A stretch of DNA of 64,000 nt from Vibrio sp. Isolate34. GTDB lineage: Bacteria > Pseudomonadota > Gammaproteobacteria > Enterobacterales > Vibrionaceae. The position numbers and the translations under genes are program-made. The stretch lies in NCBI RefSeq assembly GCF_022397915.1, contig NZ_JAKEUO010000001.1:1-64000 (forward strand). The letters run 5' to 3'. This document shows, piece by piece, positions 27,592 through 35,793 of the stretch; the first letter of the stretch is position 1; each line of letters starts with the position of its first letter. Under the pieces are notes generated by a model that was given only the letters and a program-made list of their open reading frames with translations, was not told the DNA's origin and did not search any database.

Positions 27592-29946
27592 TTAATCCGC
27601 TTTAGATTTGAATCGAAGCAGGCGCAATGCGTTCAATGTGACCAATGCAGTTGCACCACTATCAGCTAACACCGCAACCCACAGACCGGTAATACCCAAC
27701 AAACTCGTCACCAAGAATACACCTTTCAAACCGAGCGCGAGAGCCACGTTTTGACGGATGTTGTTCATCGTCGCTTGCGATAGCTCAATCATCGCTGGCA
27801 ACTCTGTTAAACGGTTATGAGTCAGTGCTGAATCCGCCGTTTCCAAGGCAACATCGGTTCCCCCACCCATCGCGATACCCACATTAGCGGTTTTCATCGC
27901 TGGCGCATCATTGATGCCGTCACCGACCATTGCAACATGCGACTGTTGAGATAACTCTTCAACATAAGACACCTTGTCACTTGGAAGCAGGCTCGCTTTG
28001 TATTGCATCCCAATCTTGCTGCTGATCGCGGCCGCACTGCGCGGGTTATCACCCGTCAGCATGATAGATTGAATACCGAGATCGTTAAGTCGTTCAATCG
28101 CAACCTTAGCGTCACTGCGTAACGTATCTTGCCACGCAATCAAACCAATAGGTGTCACTTGCTCTGCTGATTCTTCTTGATGCTTAAGTTCTAAGGCAAT
28201 AACGACCGTCTTACCCTCGCCTTCTAGAGCTTCCACCTGAGACACAACATCAGTATCAAGTTCGAAAGTCACTTTAGAAGGCGCTAGAACTTGGTATTTA
28301 ACACCATCGACATCGCCTTCCACACCGCTACCAATCAACGCTTTCTTGTTGTGCGATTCTGGGATCTCAATATTCAGCTCTTTTACTTTCGCCACCAGCG
28401 ATTGCGCCAACGGGTGAGTAGAGCCGACTTCGATAGCACCAACCACACGAAGCATCGCATCTTGTTGCCAACCTGATAGTGCCTGAATATCGGTGACCTG
28501 AGGTTTCCCCTCAGTCAATGTACCCGTCTTATCAAACGCGATGGTTTGAATCTTACCAAGCTGCTCTAGTGCTGCGCCGCCTTTAATTAGCGCGCCACGT
28601 TTTGCTGCTGCCGCTAAGCCTGAAGTAATAGCTGCTGGAGTCGAGATAACCAAGGCACACGGACAAGCAATCAACAATAACGCTAGACCACGGTATACCC
28701 ATGTTTCCCAAGGTTGAGCGAACAACAGTGGAGGCGTGATGATCACCAACAAAGCAACCAACATCATTAACGGCGTGTACCAACGGCTGAACTTATCAAG
28801 GAAACGTTCCAGTGGTGCTTTACGAGATTCCGCCTCTTCAATCAGGTGAAGAATACGGTCAATCGCATTCTCACCTTGCTTAGAGGTGATCGTAATACGC
28901 ACAACTTTATCAACTACCACAGCGCCTGCCATGATGCTGTTTCCTTGGATATGCTCCACAGGCACAGATTCACCGGTTAACGCACTTTCATCAAAGCTCG
29001 CGGCATCAGTCATCAGTTGACCGTCAGCAGGTAAACGAGAGCCCGCCGCCACTTCAATCACATCACCAGGAACCAGTTCACTGACTGCTACTTCAACACG
29101 TTCACCGTTGATAATCTTAGTTGCATTTTCTGGTACCAATGCCATTAACGCTTGAACGCCACTTCTTGCTCTAGATGAAGCAAACGCTTCTAAGCGCTCA
29201 CCAATCAAGAACAATAATAGAACCATCGCCGCTTCCGCGGTTTCACCCAGGTACAAAGCACCCAGTGCGGCAACACTCATTAAGGTTTCAATAGCAAACA
29301 GTGTACCTGAGCGTGCCAACTGAACCGCTTTCTTCGCCACCGGATATAAACCAAGCAAACAAGTTGCCGTAAACAAACCTTCACTTAACTGAGGAGAAGT
29401 GCTTTTCAAAAGCGCAGCGAACAACATTGCGGCTGCAATCGCTATGATCTGTAAATTGGGTTGAATATGAGCTTGCCAAAAGGTCTCTGGTTGTTGTTTT
29501 TCTTTCTTAGAACCCACTTCCGTTAATGGGAAGCCAGTTTTGATAGAGACTTGTTCAATGGTGTCAGCAAGACTTTCATTATCAAATTTCACAACCAGTT
29601 TTTCGGTAGCAAAGAGAACCTTCGCTTGAATCACACCGTCAACGTTACTGATCGCGTTTTCTATTTTTCTTGCACAAGCTGGGCAGTCCATTCCGGCAAC
29701 CAACCAACTTTTGGTAAATTGGGCATCGAGAGATAAGGCTGAGGACTGACTGTCTTCTTCTCCACTGTCCGAACCGCAGCAATCATCTCCAGACGACGAT
29801 GACGCCGCTGCAGAAGAGCTGCAACATCCTGACGAAGTGCCAGCTGCAGTGATGCTTGAAATTTTAGGGCTAGAGCAACCTGCTCCCACCGCTTGAGGTT
29901 GAACGTCCACTTTTGCTGAGCGGCACGCTGCGTGTTTTGCGCACAT
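27592..29946 (-). CDS. zntA: Zn(II)/Cd(II)/Pb(II)-exporting P1B-type ATPase
   Basis: A 784-residue metal pump that expels divalent soft metals from the cytosol. It has an HMA domain near 80-150 (AGMDCPACARKIENAI), the phosphatase loop TGES, the membrane metal site CPC in IACPCALVIS, the phosphorylation motif DKTGTLTEGKP, the hinge GDGINDAPA, and DSGATALVTLNALRLLR in the last helix, matching the ZntA-type Asp. The first 75 residues are unusual: Ser/Ala-rich with two Cys-Cys pairs and single Cys residues, plausibly a metal-scavenging tail. AAGGAG precedes the ATG by about 9 bp. The promoter is MerR-type (30023-30055). Confidence 0.95.
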   Translation of the reverse strand: MCAKHAACRSAKVDVQPQAVGAGCSSPKISSITAAGTSSGCCSSSAAASSSSGDDCCGSDSGEEDSQSSALSLDAQFTKSWLVAGMDCPACARKIENAISNVDGVIQAKVLFATEKLVVKFDNESLADTIEQVSIKTGFPLTEVGSKKEKQQPETFWQAHIQPNLQIIAIAAAMLFAALLKSTSPQLSEGLFTATCLLGLYPVAKKAVQLARSGTLFAIETLMSVAALGALYLGETAEAAMVLLLFLIGERLEAFASSRARSGVQALMALVPENATKIINGERVEVAVSELVPGDVIEVAAGSRLPADGQLMTDAASFDESALTGESVPVEHIQGNSIMAGAVVVDKVVRITITSKQGENAIDRILHLIEEAESRKAPLERFLDKFSRWYTPLMMLVALLVIITPPLLFAQPWETWVYRGLALLLIACPCALVISTPAAITSGLAAAAKRGALIKGGAALEQLGKIQTIAFDKTGTLTEGKPQVTDIQALSGWQQDAMLRVVGAIEVGSTHPLAQSLVAKVKELNIEIPESHNKKALIGSGVEGDVDGVKYQVLAPSKVTFELDTDVVSQVEALEGEGKTVVIALELKHQEESAEQVTPIGLIAWQDTLRSDAKVAIERLNDLGIQSIMLTGDNPRSAAAISSKIGMQYKASLLPSDKVSYVEELSQQSHVAMVGDGINDAPAMKTANVGIAMGGGTDVALETADSALTHNRLTELPAMIELSQATMNNIRQNVALALGLKGVFLVTSLLGITGLWVAVLADSGATALVTLNALRLLRFKSKAD

Positions 29947-30022
29947 AATGTATCTCCTTAATACTCAAAAGCCTTGAGGCCGTTGCCGTTTAGTACAACA
30001 ACGGAACCTTAAGTTCATTGAA

Positions 30023-30055
30023 AGTATAAACCTTGGAGGTAACTCCAGGGTCAAG
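30023..30055 (-). promoter_or_regulatory. MerR-family (ZntR-like) promoter/operator of zntA
   Basis: On the minus strand TTGACC (-35) and TATACT (-10) are separated by 20 bp, longer than the usual 17. The spacer holds the inverted repeat ACCCTGGAG / CTCCAAGGT (30030-30038 with 30043-30051, one mismatch). This geometry is the hallmark of MerR-family activators that untwist the promoter when metal binds. The regulator gene itself is not in the window. Confidence 0.85.
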
Positions 30056-30110
30056 GAGAAGTTATCGTTTAATGCAATTTATTTAGGAGTCTCAACCAAG
30101 TAGGTCAATA

Positions 30111-31574
30111 TTATTGAGGCTTAAGCTCGGCACATTCTTCTCTATTCGCGGATACATCATCAATCAGAACGGCATCGTGTGAACAGAACGGCTGTGTATT
30201 CAAGCTCACAATAGACACATCATCTTCGACAGGATCAACCTGAGATCCTTCCATCAACTCTGAGATATGGTAGCGAAGCACCAAGATACCCAACAAACCG
30301 AACAAGATATTACCCAGCGCTTGTCCGTACAGCACACCTAACGCGCCATACCATTGTGAACCTAAGTAAACGAATGGCAGAGTGCCCAGTGTCGCCTTAC
30401 CTAAATTCAATGCCGTTGAATAAAGAGGCTTACCTAGATTATTGAATGAAGTGTTCGCGACAAACAGTGCACCGTTAAAGGTGAAGGTCAACGCTACATA
30501 AGTACAAAACGCAGCAACAATAACGGCCGCATCACCTTGCAGGCTGAAGCCTTGAATCACATAACCCTGCATGAAGTACAAAAGAATACACACAGCGATG
30601 GTGTACACCGTGGTCACTAACAGCGAGTTATTCAGCGTCTCTTTGACTCTGTCCATTCGCTCTGCACCGAAATTCTGACCAATGATTGGCCCGACAGCAC
30701 CAGACAAGGCAAAAATCACAGCAAAACACACGGGCGTTAAACGACCAATCACGGCAAAGCCTGCAACGAAGTCTTCACCGTATTGCGCAATACCGGTCGT
30801 CACAATCGCATTACCGATCGGTGTGGCGGTATTAGTGATAATTGCGGGGATCGCTATGGCTAGAATTGGACGAATATTGATGCGCCACTGTACCAGTGAC
30901 GGAGGAGCCACAAGCTCATGGCTGCGAATCAACGGGTAAAGCGAGAAAAAGAGAACCGAAAAACGAGCAACAACAGAAGCGATGGCCGCGCCTTCGATGT
31001 TCCAACCAAAACCAAAAATAAATAGAGGATCCAAGATTGCATTCACAATGCCACCAGACAGGGTCGCCCACATCGAACGCTTTGCATCTCCGGCTGCTCT
31101 TAAACCGACACCCGCCGCCATCGCAAGCGCTAAAAACGGGCCACTCGGTAACAAAATCTGCAAATACGCCTGCGCGCGTTCAGCGGCTAAGCCTTTCGCA
31201 CCAATGGCTGCCAATAACTCTGGGATATAAGCGTACATCACAGCAGTGACGGTTGAGCTAATGACAAACGCGGTTAGCATAATACTGGTGCTGAGGTTAC
31301 GTGCGTGGTCTCTGTCTTTAGAGCCTATCGCCTTTGAAACCAACGCGCCCATTGCAATAGAGGTACCGATAGAAACGGAGGTAGAGAAGAAAGTAAGAGT
31401 ACCTGCAAAACCAACTGCAGCTGCCAGTTCAACTTGTCCCAACATACTGATAAACAGCATATCGAGTAAATCGACCACAAACAGTGCCATCAAGCCAACA
31501 GAGCCAGCCCCCGACATCACCAAGATGTGGCGCATCGTTGAACCTTCTACAAACTTTGCAGTTTGGTTTGACAT
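30111..31574 (-). CDS. MATE family efflux transporter
   Basis: A 487-residue inner-membrane exporter with about 12 helices in two homologous halves, as in MATE (multi antimicrobial extrusion) proteins. Visible signs are GLMALFVVDLLDMLFISMLG in helix 1, and the family Gly/Pro-rich LLPSGPFLALAMAAGVGLRA and FALSGAVGPIIGQNFGA. The start is the ATG at 31574 (MSNQTAKFVEGSTM), set by GGAGG 6 bp upstream on the minus strand; an earlier in-frame codon at 31646 would add an unlikely extra hydrophobic stretch. Substrate is unknown. Confidence 0.92.
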   Translation of the reverse strand: MSNQTAKFVEGSTMRHILVMSGAGSVGLMALFVVDLLDMLFISMLGQVELAAAVGFAGTLTFFSTSVSIGTSIAMGALVSKAIGSKDRDHARNLSTSIMLTAFVISSTVTAVMYAYIPELLAAIGAKGLAAERAQAYLQILLPSGPFLALAMAAGVGLRAAGDAKRSMWATLSGGIVNAILDPLFIFGFGWNIEGAAIASVVARFSVLFFSLYPLIRSHELVAPPSLVQWRINIRPILAIAIPAIITNTATPIGNAIVTTGIAQYGEDFVAGFAVIGRLTPVCFAVIFALSGAVGPIIGQNFGAERMDRVKETLNNSLLVTTVYTIAVCILLYFMQGYVIQGFSLQGDAAVIVAAFCTYVALTFTFNGALFVANTSFNNLGKPLYSTALNLGKATLGTLPFVYLGSQWYGALGVLYGQALGNILFGLLGILVLRYHISELMEGSQVDPVEDDVSIVSLNTQPFCSHDAVLIDDVSANREECAELKPQ

Positions 31575-31677
31575 GAAACCTCCAAAAAACTGGAATACCC
31601 AAGAGCTAAAGCCCAATAAACTAATCAACAGGCTAGGGATCCACAAATAAAGGATCGACCAAGAAAAGCGCTATACA

Positions 31678-31704
31678 GAAAAAAGGCGCTAATGCGCCTT
31701 TTTC
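31678..31704. terminator. Terminator after the CBS-domain gene
   Basis: Perfect stem AAAAAGGCGC / GCGCCTTTTT with loop TAAT. On the minus strand it ends the CBS gene; it lies upstream of the MATE gene. Confidence 0.85.
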
Positions 31705-31745
31705 AACTGATGGTATTGAGAAAAACAATCGTTCTTAACCCGCTA

Positions 31746-32162
31746 CTATACCTGATGTTTAAAGCATTCATCTAAGTTCTTGCCGATTGCTCTTAAAACA
31801 TCTGTTCTGGTGATAATTCCGACCAACTTCCTGTTGTCGATCACAGGGTAAGCTTTCGGTTTACCCACTTGCATCATGTCTGCCAATTCAATAATGGATA
31901 GATCTGGCGATACCGATAGCACCTCTTGGTACATGCAATCGCCAACAATGTGTGTGTCTTGACAGAAGTAACTGACCTTCACCAGTTTTTCTAATAAATC
32001 TTGCTCTGAAAGGAAACCAATTACTTGCTCATTATCATCAATAACTGGGCCGCCCATGTGATGACTGCGCATCACTTTGTCTAGCGCTAGACTTAACGGC
32101 ATATCAGGAGTGAATGTCACAACCTGCTGCGTCATGTAATCTTTCACTTTAATTGAATGCAT
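31746..32162 (-). CDS. Tandem CBS-domain protein
   Basis: A 138-residue protein made only of two CBS domains: IKVKDYMTQQVVTFTPDMPL to IDDNEQVIGFLSEQDLL, and VGDCMYQEVLSVSPDLSI to IDNRKLVGIITRTDVLRAIG. Such pairs bind adenine nucleotides and usually regulate a partner; no partner is adjacent. GGGAG lies 6 bp before the ATG. Single-gene unit with its own terminator. Confidence 0.9.
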   Translation of the reverse strand: MHSIKVKDYMTQQVVTFTPDMPLSLALDKVMRSHHMGGPVIDDNEQVIGFLSEQDLLEKLVKVSYFCQDTHIVGDCMYQEVLSVSPDLSIIELADMMQVGKPKAYPVIDNRKLVGIITRTDVLRAIGKNLDECFKHQV

Positions 32163-32466
32163 TGCGTTCTCCCTAAATATGTTTCGTGATGTCTTTATCT
32201 ATCTCGTTAACTTAATTGTTGTCTAAAATCTTGATTTTACTAAATGGATTTCAACAATTTTATTGATAGGCAAAACCTAACAAGCCTTAAAAACGAGACA
32301 GTAAAAGGCTCGGGAGAGTTTTTGTGGCACAGAAAAAAGAAAAAAAAGAGCCCTTACAAAGCCTTACTTTCTCTTGCTTAGCCTTACTTCTCCGAACTAG
32401 CATGAATAGATAAACCCTATAATCTTCACCACACTAATAATTAGAAAGTTCCGATTTAGGTAGTTT
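32163..32466. other. AT-rich spacer, no gene seen
   Basis: It holds a 10-bp direct repeat AGCCTTACTT (32360 and 32380, period 20) after an A-rich run at 32332-32347. It probably contains the promoter of the CBS gene on one side and of the plus-strand unknown genes on the other. Confidence 0.4.
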
Positions 32467-32559
32467 ATGCAACACGACAACAACATGTACGCGTACGTTT
32501 ATTCAGGTAACCACGGCTGCCTAATTCGATCTGACAATCTTAACTGTGAAGCGTTATAA
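32467..32559 (+). CDS. Possible 30-aa small protein or leader peptide
   Basis: A short open frame (start MQHDNNMYAYVYSGNHGCLI, 30 residues) ends 50 bp before the next plus-strand gene. A weak AGG lies about 6 bp before the ATG. I recognise no family. It could be a leader peptide, a small protein or chance; Cys, Tyr and Asn are frequent in it. Confidence 0.22.
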   Translation: MQHDNNMYAYVYSGNHGCLIRSDNLNCEAL

Positions 32560-32609
32560 TAAAGACAACGGTGCCTTTGCCGCTTTTCATTGTCTCAACA
32601 TGGTTCACT

Positions 32610-32906
32610 ATGCCCTCTCCAACCTCAAATCAAACTTATGTCTCTAAGTATCGCTCAAAGCTGAAGGCCTACTTCAACGAGTTATTGGATTTCCAGTCGC
32701 GTATTTGGGTGGTGCATATCTTTGAAGATTCCATCACTGACCAATCATTTGTGATAAATGAAGATGGTTTTAAAGAGCCGTTAGAGTGGATGAAAAAACG
32801 TGATTACCAAGCCAAGATGCTTGATCGTGTTGATAAGATGAAAATCTCACAAGTGATTGAGATTCAGTTTGAAGATAAGATGCACCGACTGATGCGAGTT
32901 AAATAA
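32610..32906 (+). CDS. Conserved-looking hypothetical protein
   Basis: About 98 residues from the ATG at 32610 (MPSPTSNQTYVSKYRSKLKA); an in-frame GTG at 32571 would add 13 mostly hydrophobic residues. I recognise no family. Composition is that of a soluble protein: amphipathic helix at the start, FQSRIWVVHIFEDSITDQSF as a beta-rich core, and a basic C-terminal segment KMHRLMRVK. No signal peptide from the chosen start. No clear ribosome site for either start. It stands alone between a CBS gene and ybiB, both on the other strand. Confidence 0.6.
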   Translation: MPSPTSNQTYVSKYRSKLKAYFNELLDFQSRIWVVHIFEDSITDQSFVINEDGFKEPLEWMKKRDYQAKMLDRVDKMKISQVIEIQFEDKMHRLMRVK

Positions 32907-32997
32907 CCTTTATCGTTCATTGTCAGTCATGCCTATGTCAGGAAGGTACTCACGACCAATCATACGCAAATGAACTAGACACAAATGAAGCAGTCAC

Positions 32998-33022
32998 AAA
33001 AAAGGCCAGCACTCGCTGACCT
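32998..33022 (-). terminator. Terminator after ybiB
   Basis: On the minus strand GGTCAGC and GCTGGCC pair (one wobble) around GAGT and are followed by T6. Confidence 0.85.
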
Positions 33023-33066
33023 TCTCTTAATAATTTTTTGAACCGCTTTACACTTATGACCAAGTG

Positions 33067-34023
33067 CTAGCGAGCACAATATGCATCCCAAAGGCGGATG
33101 GCTTTTGTGTAGGCTTCGGTTTTATCGTGCGTTTCAGCGAAAAGAATCGCCGTCATGCTGTCGACAACCGTGTTTGCCATCAATTCCATCTCATCTTCCG
33201 GCGTACCCAGCACACACTTACTCGGCAATGAAATATCAGAGTTCATCATCTCTTCCCAATAGAAAGATTCGACCTTATCAGGAGAACTCATCCACACCGT
33301 TTGGCTAACCTTAGGGTTGTATTCCGATTCGCCGTTCATGCCTTTGAATGAAATCACCGAGTGTGATTTATTGCCAATCACATTCTCAACTTCGGCATGA
33401 AGTTGTGGGAAGCCTGGGTGGAAACTGCCGCGCAAACCTAAACGACCACCGCCAGGGTTTAATGCACGAACCACAGTGTTGATTGGCGTACGCAAACCGT
33501 AACGGTGTTTCCAGCCGATCATCGTTTGAGCTTCCGGTGCAAAGTTAGCGAGCGGCAAGTAAGCAATACCATCCGCTTCTAAAATCTGCTTGGCCTCTTG
33601 TGGATCAGCTGCACTACGTACACCAACAAGGTCGAGGTGAGTCTCTACGTGTGTGCGTCCACTTGGCTTGTCCATGTAGCCATGCATCAATACCTTGTAA
33701 CCATCGTCAGCCAGTATCTTCGCTGCTAGCAAATTCCAAGGCTTGCCACTCGCAGTATCATTACGCTTACCCGCGTAGCAAGGCCAGTCAATGTCGGCAC
33801 CTAAGTCAGGCACACGAGATTGAAATGCTTTTACAAAGCCTGCAATTTCTTCATTGGTTTCATTCTGCACACGAATCAACATAAGTAGCATCGCCATTTG
33901 GTCGTCGCCGACCTCACCGCTTAAATACTCATCCATGATGCGATAGGCTTGTTCGAACGATAAAGGCTTGCGCCCCCTTTCCCCTCGTCCAACAGTACGA
34001 ATACACTCTAAAATACTACTCAT
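33067..34023 (-). CDS. ybiB: YbiB / TrpD2 family protein
   Basis: A 318-residue homologue of anthranilate phosphoribosyltransferase that is not the tryptophan enzyme. FEQAYRIMDEYLSGEVGDDQ is the TrpD-like N-terminal helical domain, and GGGRLGLRGSFHPGFPQLHA lies in the catalytic-like domain. The family member YbiB of E. coli has been described as a nucleic-acid-binding protein; TrpD activity is not expected. The start overlaps the end of the small upstream gene by 8 bp, suggesting coupling. I see no obvious LexA box upstream. Confidence 0.85.
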   Translation of the reverse strand: MSSILECIRTVGRGERGRKPLSFEQAYRIMDEYLSGEVGDDQMAMLLMLIRVQNETNEEIAGFVKAFQSRVPDLGADIDWPCYAGKRNDTASGKPWNLLAAKILADDGYKVLMHGYMDKPSGRTHVETHLDLVGVRSAADPQEAKQILEADGIAYLPLANFAPEAQTMIGWKHRYGLRTPINTVVRALNPGGGRLGLRGSFHPGFPQLHAEVENVIGNKSHSVISFKGMNGESEYNPKVSQTVWMSSPDKVESFYWEEMMNSDISLPSKCVLGTPEDEMELMANTVVDSMTAILFAETHDKTEAYTKAIRLWDAYCAR

Positions 34024-34240
34024 TGACTATTAATTCTCTTCCGTAGACATCAATAAAATTTAATACCTCTTTGATTCTATGACACCGATAGCGCGTTGCA
34101 TAGCGATTCAAGTTTTCTGTTCGTAACCTCATTAGGTATTGATCTCTAACTACTCCCATCGTGCTGTCGATTAATGGGAGCTCTGCTACTGTGAAGCCAA
34201 CATTGGTATCTCTTGTTATTTTCCCTATACTGCAACCCAA
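34016..34240 (-). CDS. Small hypothetical protein upstream of ybiB
   Basis: An open frame of up to 74 residues starting at TTG 34240; the ATG at 34159 would give 47 residues (MGVVRDQYLMRLRTENLNRY and on). I recognise no family. The C-terminal half is rich in Arg and Tyr (RYATRYRCHRIKEVLNFI) and could bind nucleic acid or another acidic partner. Its stop lies inside ybiB, an 8-bp overlap typical of real coupled genes, which is the main support. The start is uncertain. Confidence 0.5.
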   Translation of the reverse strand: MGCSIGKITRDTNVGFTVAELPLIDSTMGVVRDQYLMRLRTENLNRYATRYRCHRIKEVLNFIDVYGRELIVNE

Positions 34241-34284
34241 TTTCGTGACTCACGATTCAACAAATTCAAACTTTAGGTAGCCCT

Positions 34285-34779
34285 ATGATTACTTTCACCA
34301 CCAACTTTGGCGATATCGAGATTGAACTCAACCTTGAGAAAGCACCTGTAACCTCGAAAAACTTCCTGAAATACTGCCAAGATGGCTTCTATGAAGGCAC
34401 CACGTTTCACCGTGTTATCGAAGGTTTTATGATTCAAGGTGGTGGCCACACTATCGACATGACAGAAAAGCCAACGCGTTCACCTATCGTGAACGAAGCG
34501 AACCGTGGCCTAAAGAACGTGATTGGTTCTGTAGCTATGGCTCGTACAGACGCACCACATTCGGCAACGGCGCAGTTCTTTATCAACCTTGATGACAACG
34601 ATTTTCTGGACCACACATCAACGACCAACGCAGGCTGGGGTTACGCTGTATTTGGTAAAGTATCGGCAGGCATGGATGTGGTAAATAAGATCGCAGCCGC
34701 GCCAACGACGATTCGCTGGGGACATGAAGATGTGCCATGCGAAGATATTGTGATCTCGAAAGTCACTATCAACGACTAA
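34285..34779 (+). CDS. ppiB: Cytosolic peptidyl-prolyl cis-trans isomerase B
   Basis: A 164-residue cyclophilin without a signal peptide. Active-site text [14 protein letters not shown] and [18 protein letters not shown] is complete (Arg, Phe, Met, Gln of the proline pocket). It speeds prolyl bond isomerisation in the cytosol. The gene is divergent from the ybiB unit and ends at a terminator shared with the converging DMT transporter. Confidence 0.97.
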   Translation: MITFTTNFGDIEIELNLEKAPVTSKNFLKYCQDGFYEGTTFHRVIEGFMIQGGGHTIDMTEKPTRSPIVNEANRGLKNVIGSVAMARTDAPHSATAQFFINLDDNDFLDHTSTTNAGWGYAVFGKVSAGMDVVNKIAAAPTTIRWGHEDVPCEDIVISKVTIND

Positions 34780-34791
34780 ATGGCAGAAATG

Positions 34792-34826
34792 AAACCCTCG
34801 ACTCAGCTACGAGGGTTTATTTTTTT
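34792..34826 (+). terminator. Terminator after ppiB
   Basis: Perfect 9-bp stem AAACCCTCG / CGAGGGTTT, 9-base loop, followed by ATTTTTTT. It overlaps the last codons of the converging DMT gene. Confidence 0.88.
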
Positions 34827-35683
34827 CGCGACCATTTGATGTAGCAAAATAGCGAAGCAATAATCACCGCTCCACCGACCAGTTTTTGCACCTCGACCGT
34901 TTCACCTAGCATGCTCACACTGAGCAGTAGTGTCCATACTGGTTCTAGAATCATGATAAGCGCCGCCACTTCCATGTTCAATGAGTGCTGGCCTACCGTT
35001 TGTAATAGGTAGCGAATAGACGTCGCAACGACCGCCGACACAATAAACCAGAACACTAACGTTTTGGTGATTTCAAATTCCGGCTGTGTCGTCATAGACG
35101 CAAACGCCAAACCACTGACTCCGACTACGAAAAGCTGAATACAAATCGAGGCAATTGGCTTGATATTGGTGATCACACGTTTGTTCATCACAAAATGAAT
35201 CGAGAGCAACATCGACGCTAACAAGAAGTAGATCTGGCTTTGCTCAACGTGCCAACCGTTGGTGAGAGTAAGCAGCAACATACCAAGGATCGCGATAGGA
35301 AATGACATCCAGAATGCACGATTTGGCTTAACTCGAAACAGAACCCAAGAGACGAACGGCGCAATGATCATCGCCAAGCTCATGATGAAAGCCCCTTCCG
35401 ATAAACTCTCCGTGACCGAAACGGCAAACACCCACACCTGAAGTGAAGCAGACAAGAGTAAACCGACACCGCACAATGACAGAATCTGCTTAAATGACAG
35501 CTTGCGAATATGATGAATACAGAATGGCAGTAGAATCAGGCTCGCGACAACAAAACGCACACCAATGAACACAGGGCCCGGCATTTCCATGACCACCAGC
35601 TTAGATGCAATCCATCCTACCCCAGCCAGTAAAGTGGCACACAAGAGGTAAAGCTCGCCACGCATCGCTTTTACGTTCATCAT
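34817..35683 (-). CDS. DMT-superfamily EamA transporter
   Basis: A roughly 288-residue inner-membrane protein with ten predicted helices in two EamA repeats: LLCATLLAGVGWIASKLVVM near the start, VAALIMILEPVWTLLLSVSM in the second. Substrate unknown; family members export amino acids or metabolites. I chose ATG 35683 (MMNVKAMRGEL), with GGAACG about 10 bp upstream; an in-frame start at 35725 adds 14 residues. The last residues KWSRKK overlap the ppiB terminator. Confidence 0.88.
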   Translation of the reverse strand: MMNVKAMRGELYLLCATLLAGVGWIASKLVVMEMPGPVFIGVRFVVASLILLPFCIHHIRKLSFKQILSLCGVGLLLSASLQVWVFAVSVTESLSEGAFIMSLAMIIAPFVSWVLFRVKPNRAFWMSFPIAILGMLLLTLTNGWHVEQSQIYFLLASMLLSIHFVMNKRVITNIKPIASICIQLFVVGVSGLAFASMTTQPEFEITKTLVFWFIVSAVVATSIRYLLQTVGQHSLNMEVAALIMILEPVWTLLLSVSMLGETVEVQKLVGGAVIIASLFCYIKWSRKK

Positions 35684-35703
35684 TTTTATTCGTTCCAATA
35701 ACC

Positions 35704-35736
35704 AAAAAGCAACCCGACTCTGCAAGGTTGCTTTTT
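35704..35736 (-). terminator. Terminator region between nemA-upstream unit and DMT gene
   Basis: AAAAAGCAACC and GGTTGCTTTTT pair perfectly around an 11-base loop with T runs on both sides. On the minus strand it ends the gloA-nemA unit before the DMT gene starts. Confidence 0.88.
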
Positions 35737-35793
35737 ATAAACTCTTAACAGGAACAAGATATTATCTTAATACTCTGTTTCAGGCAGCAGTTT

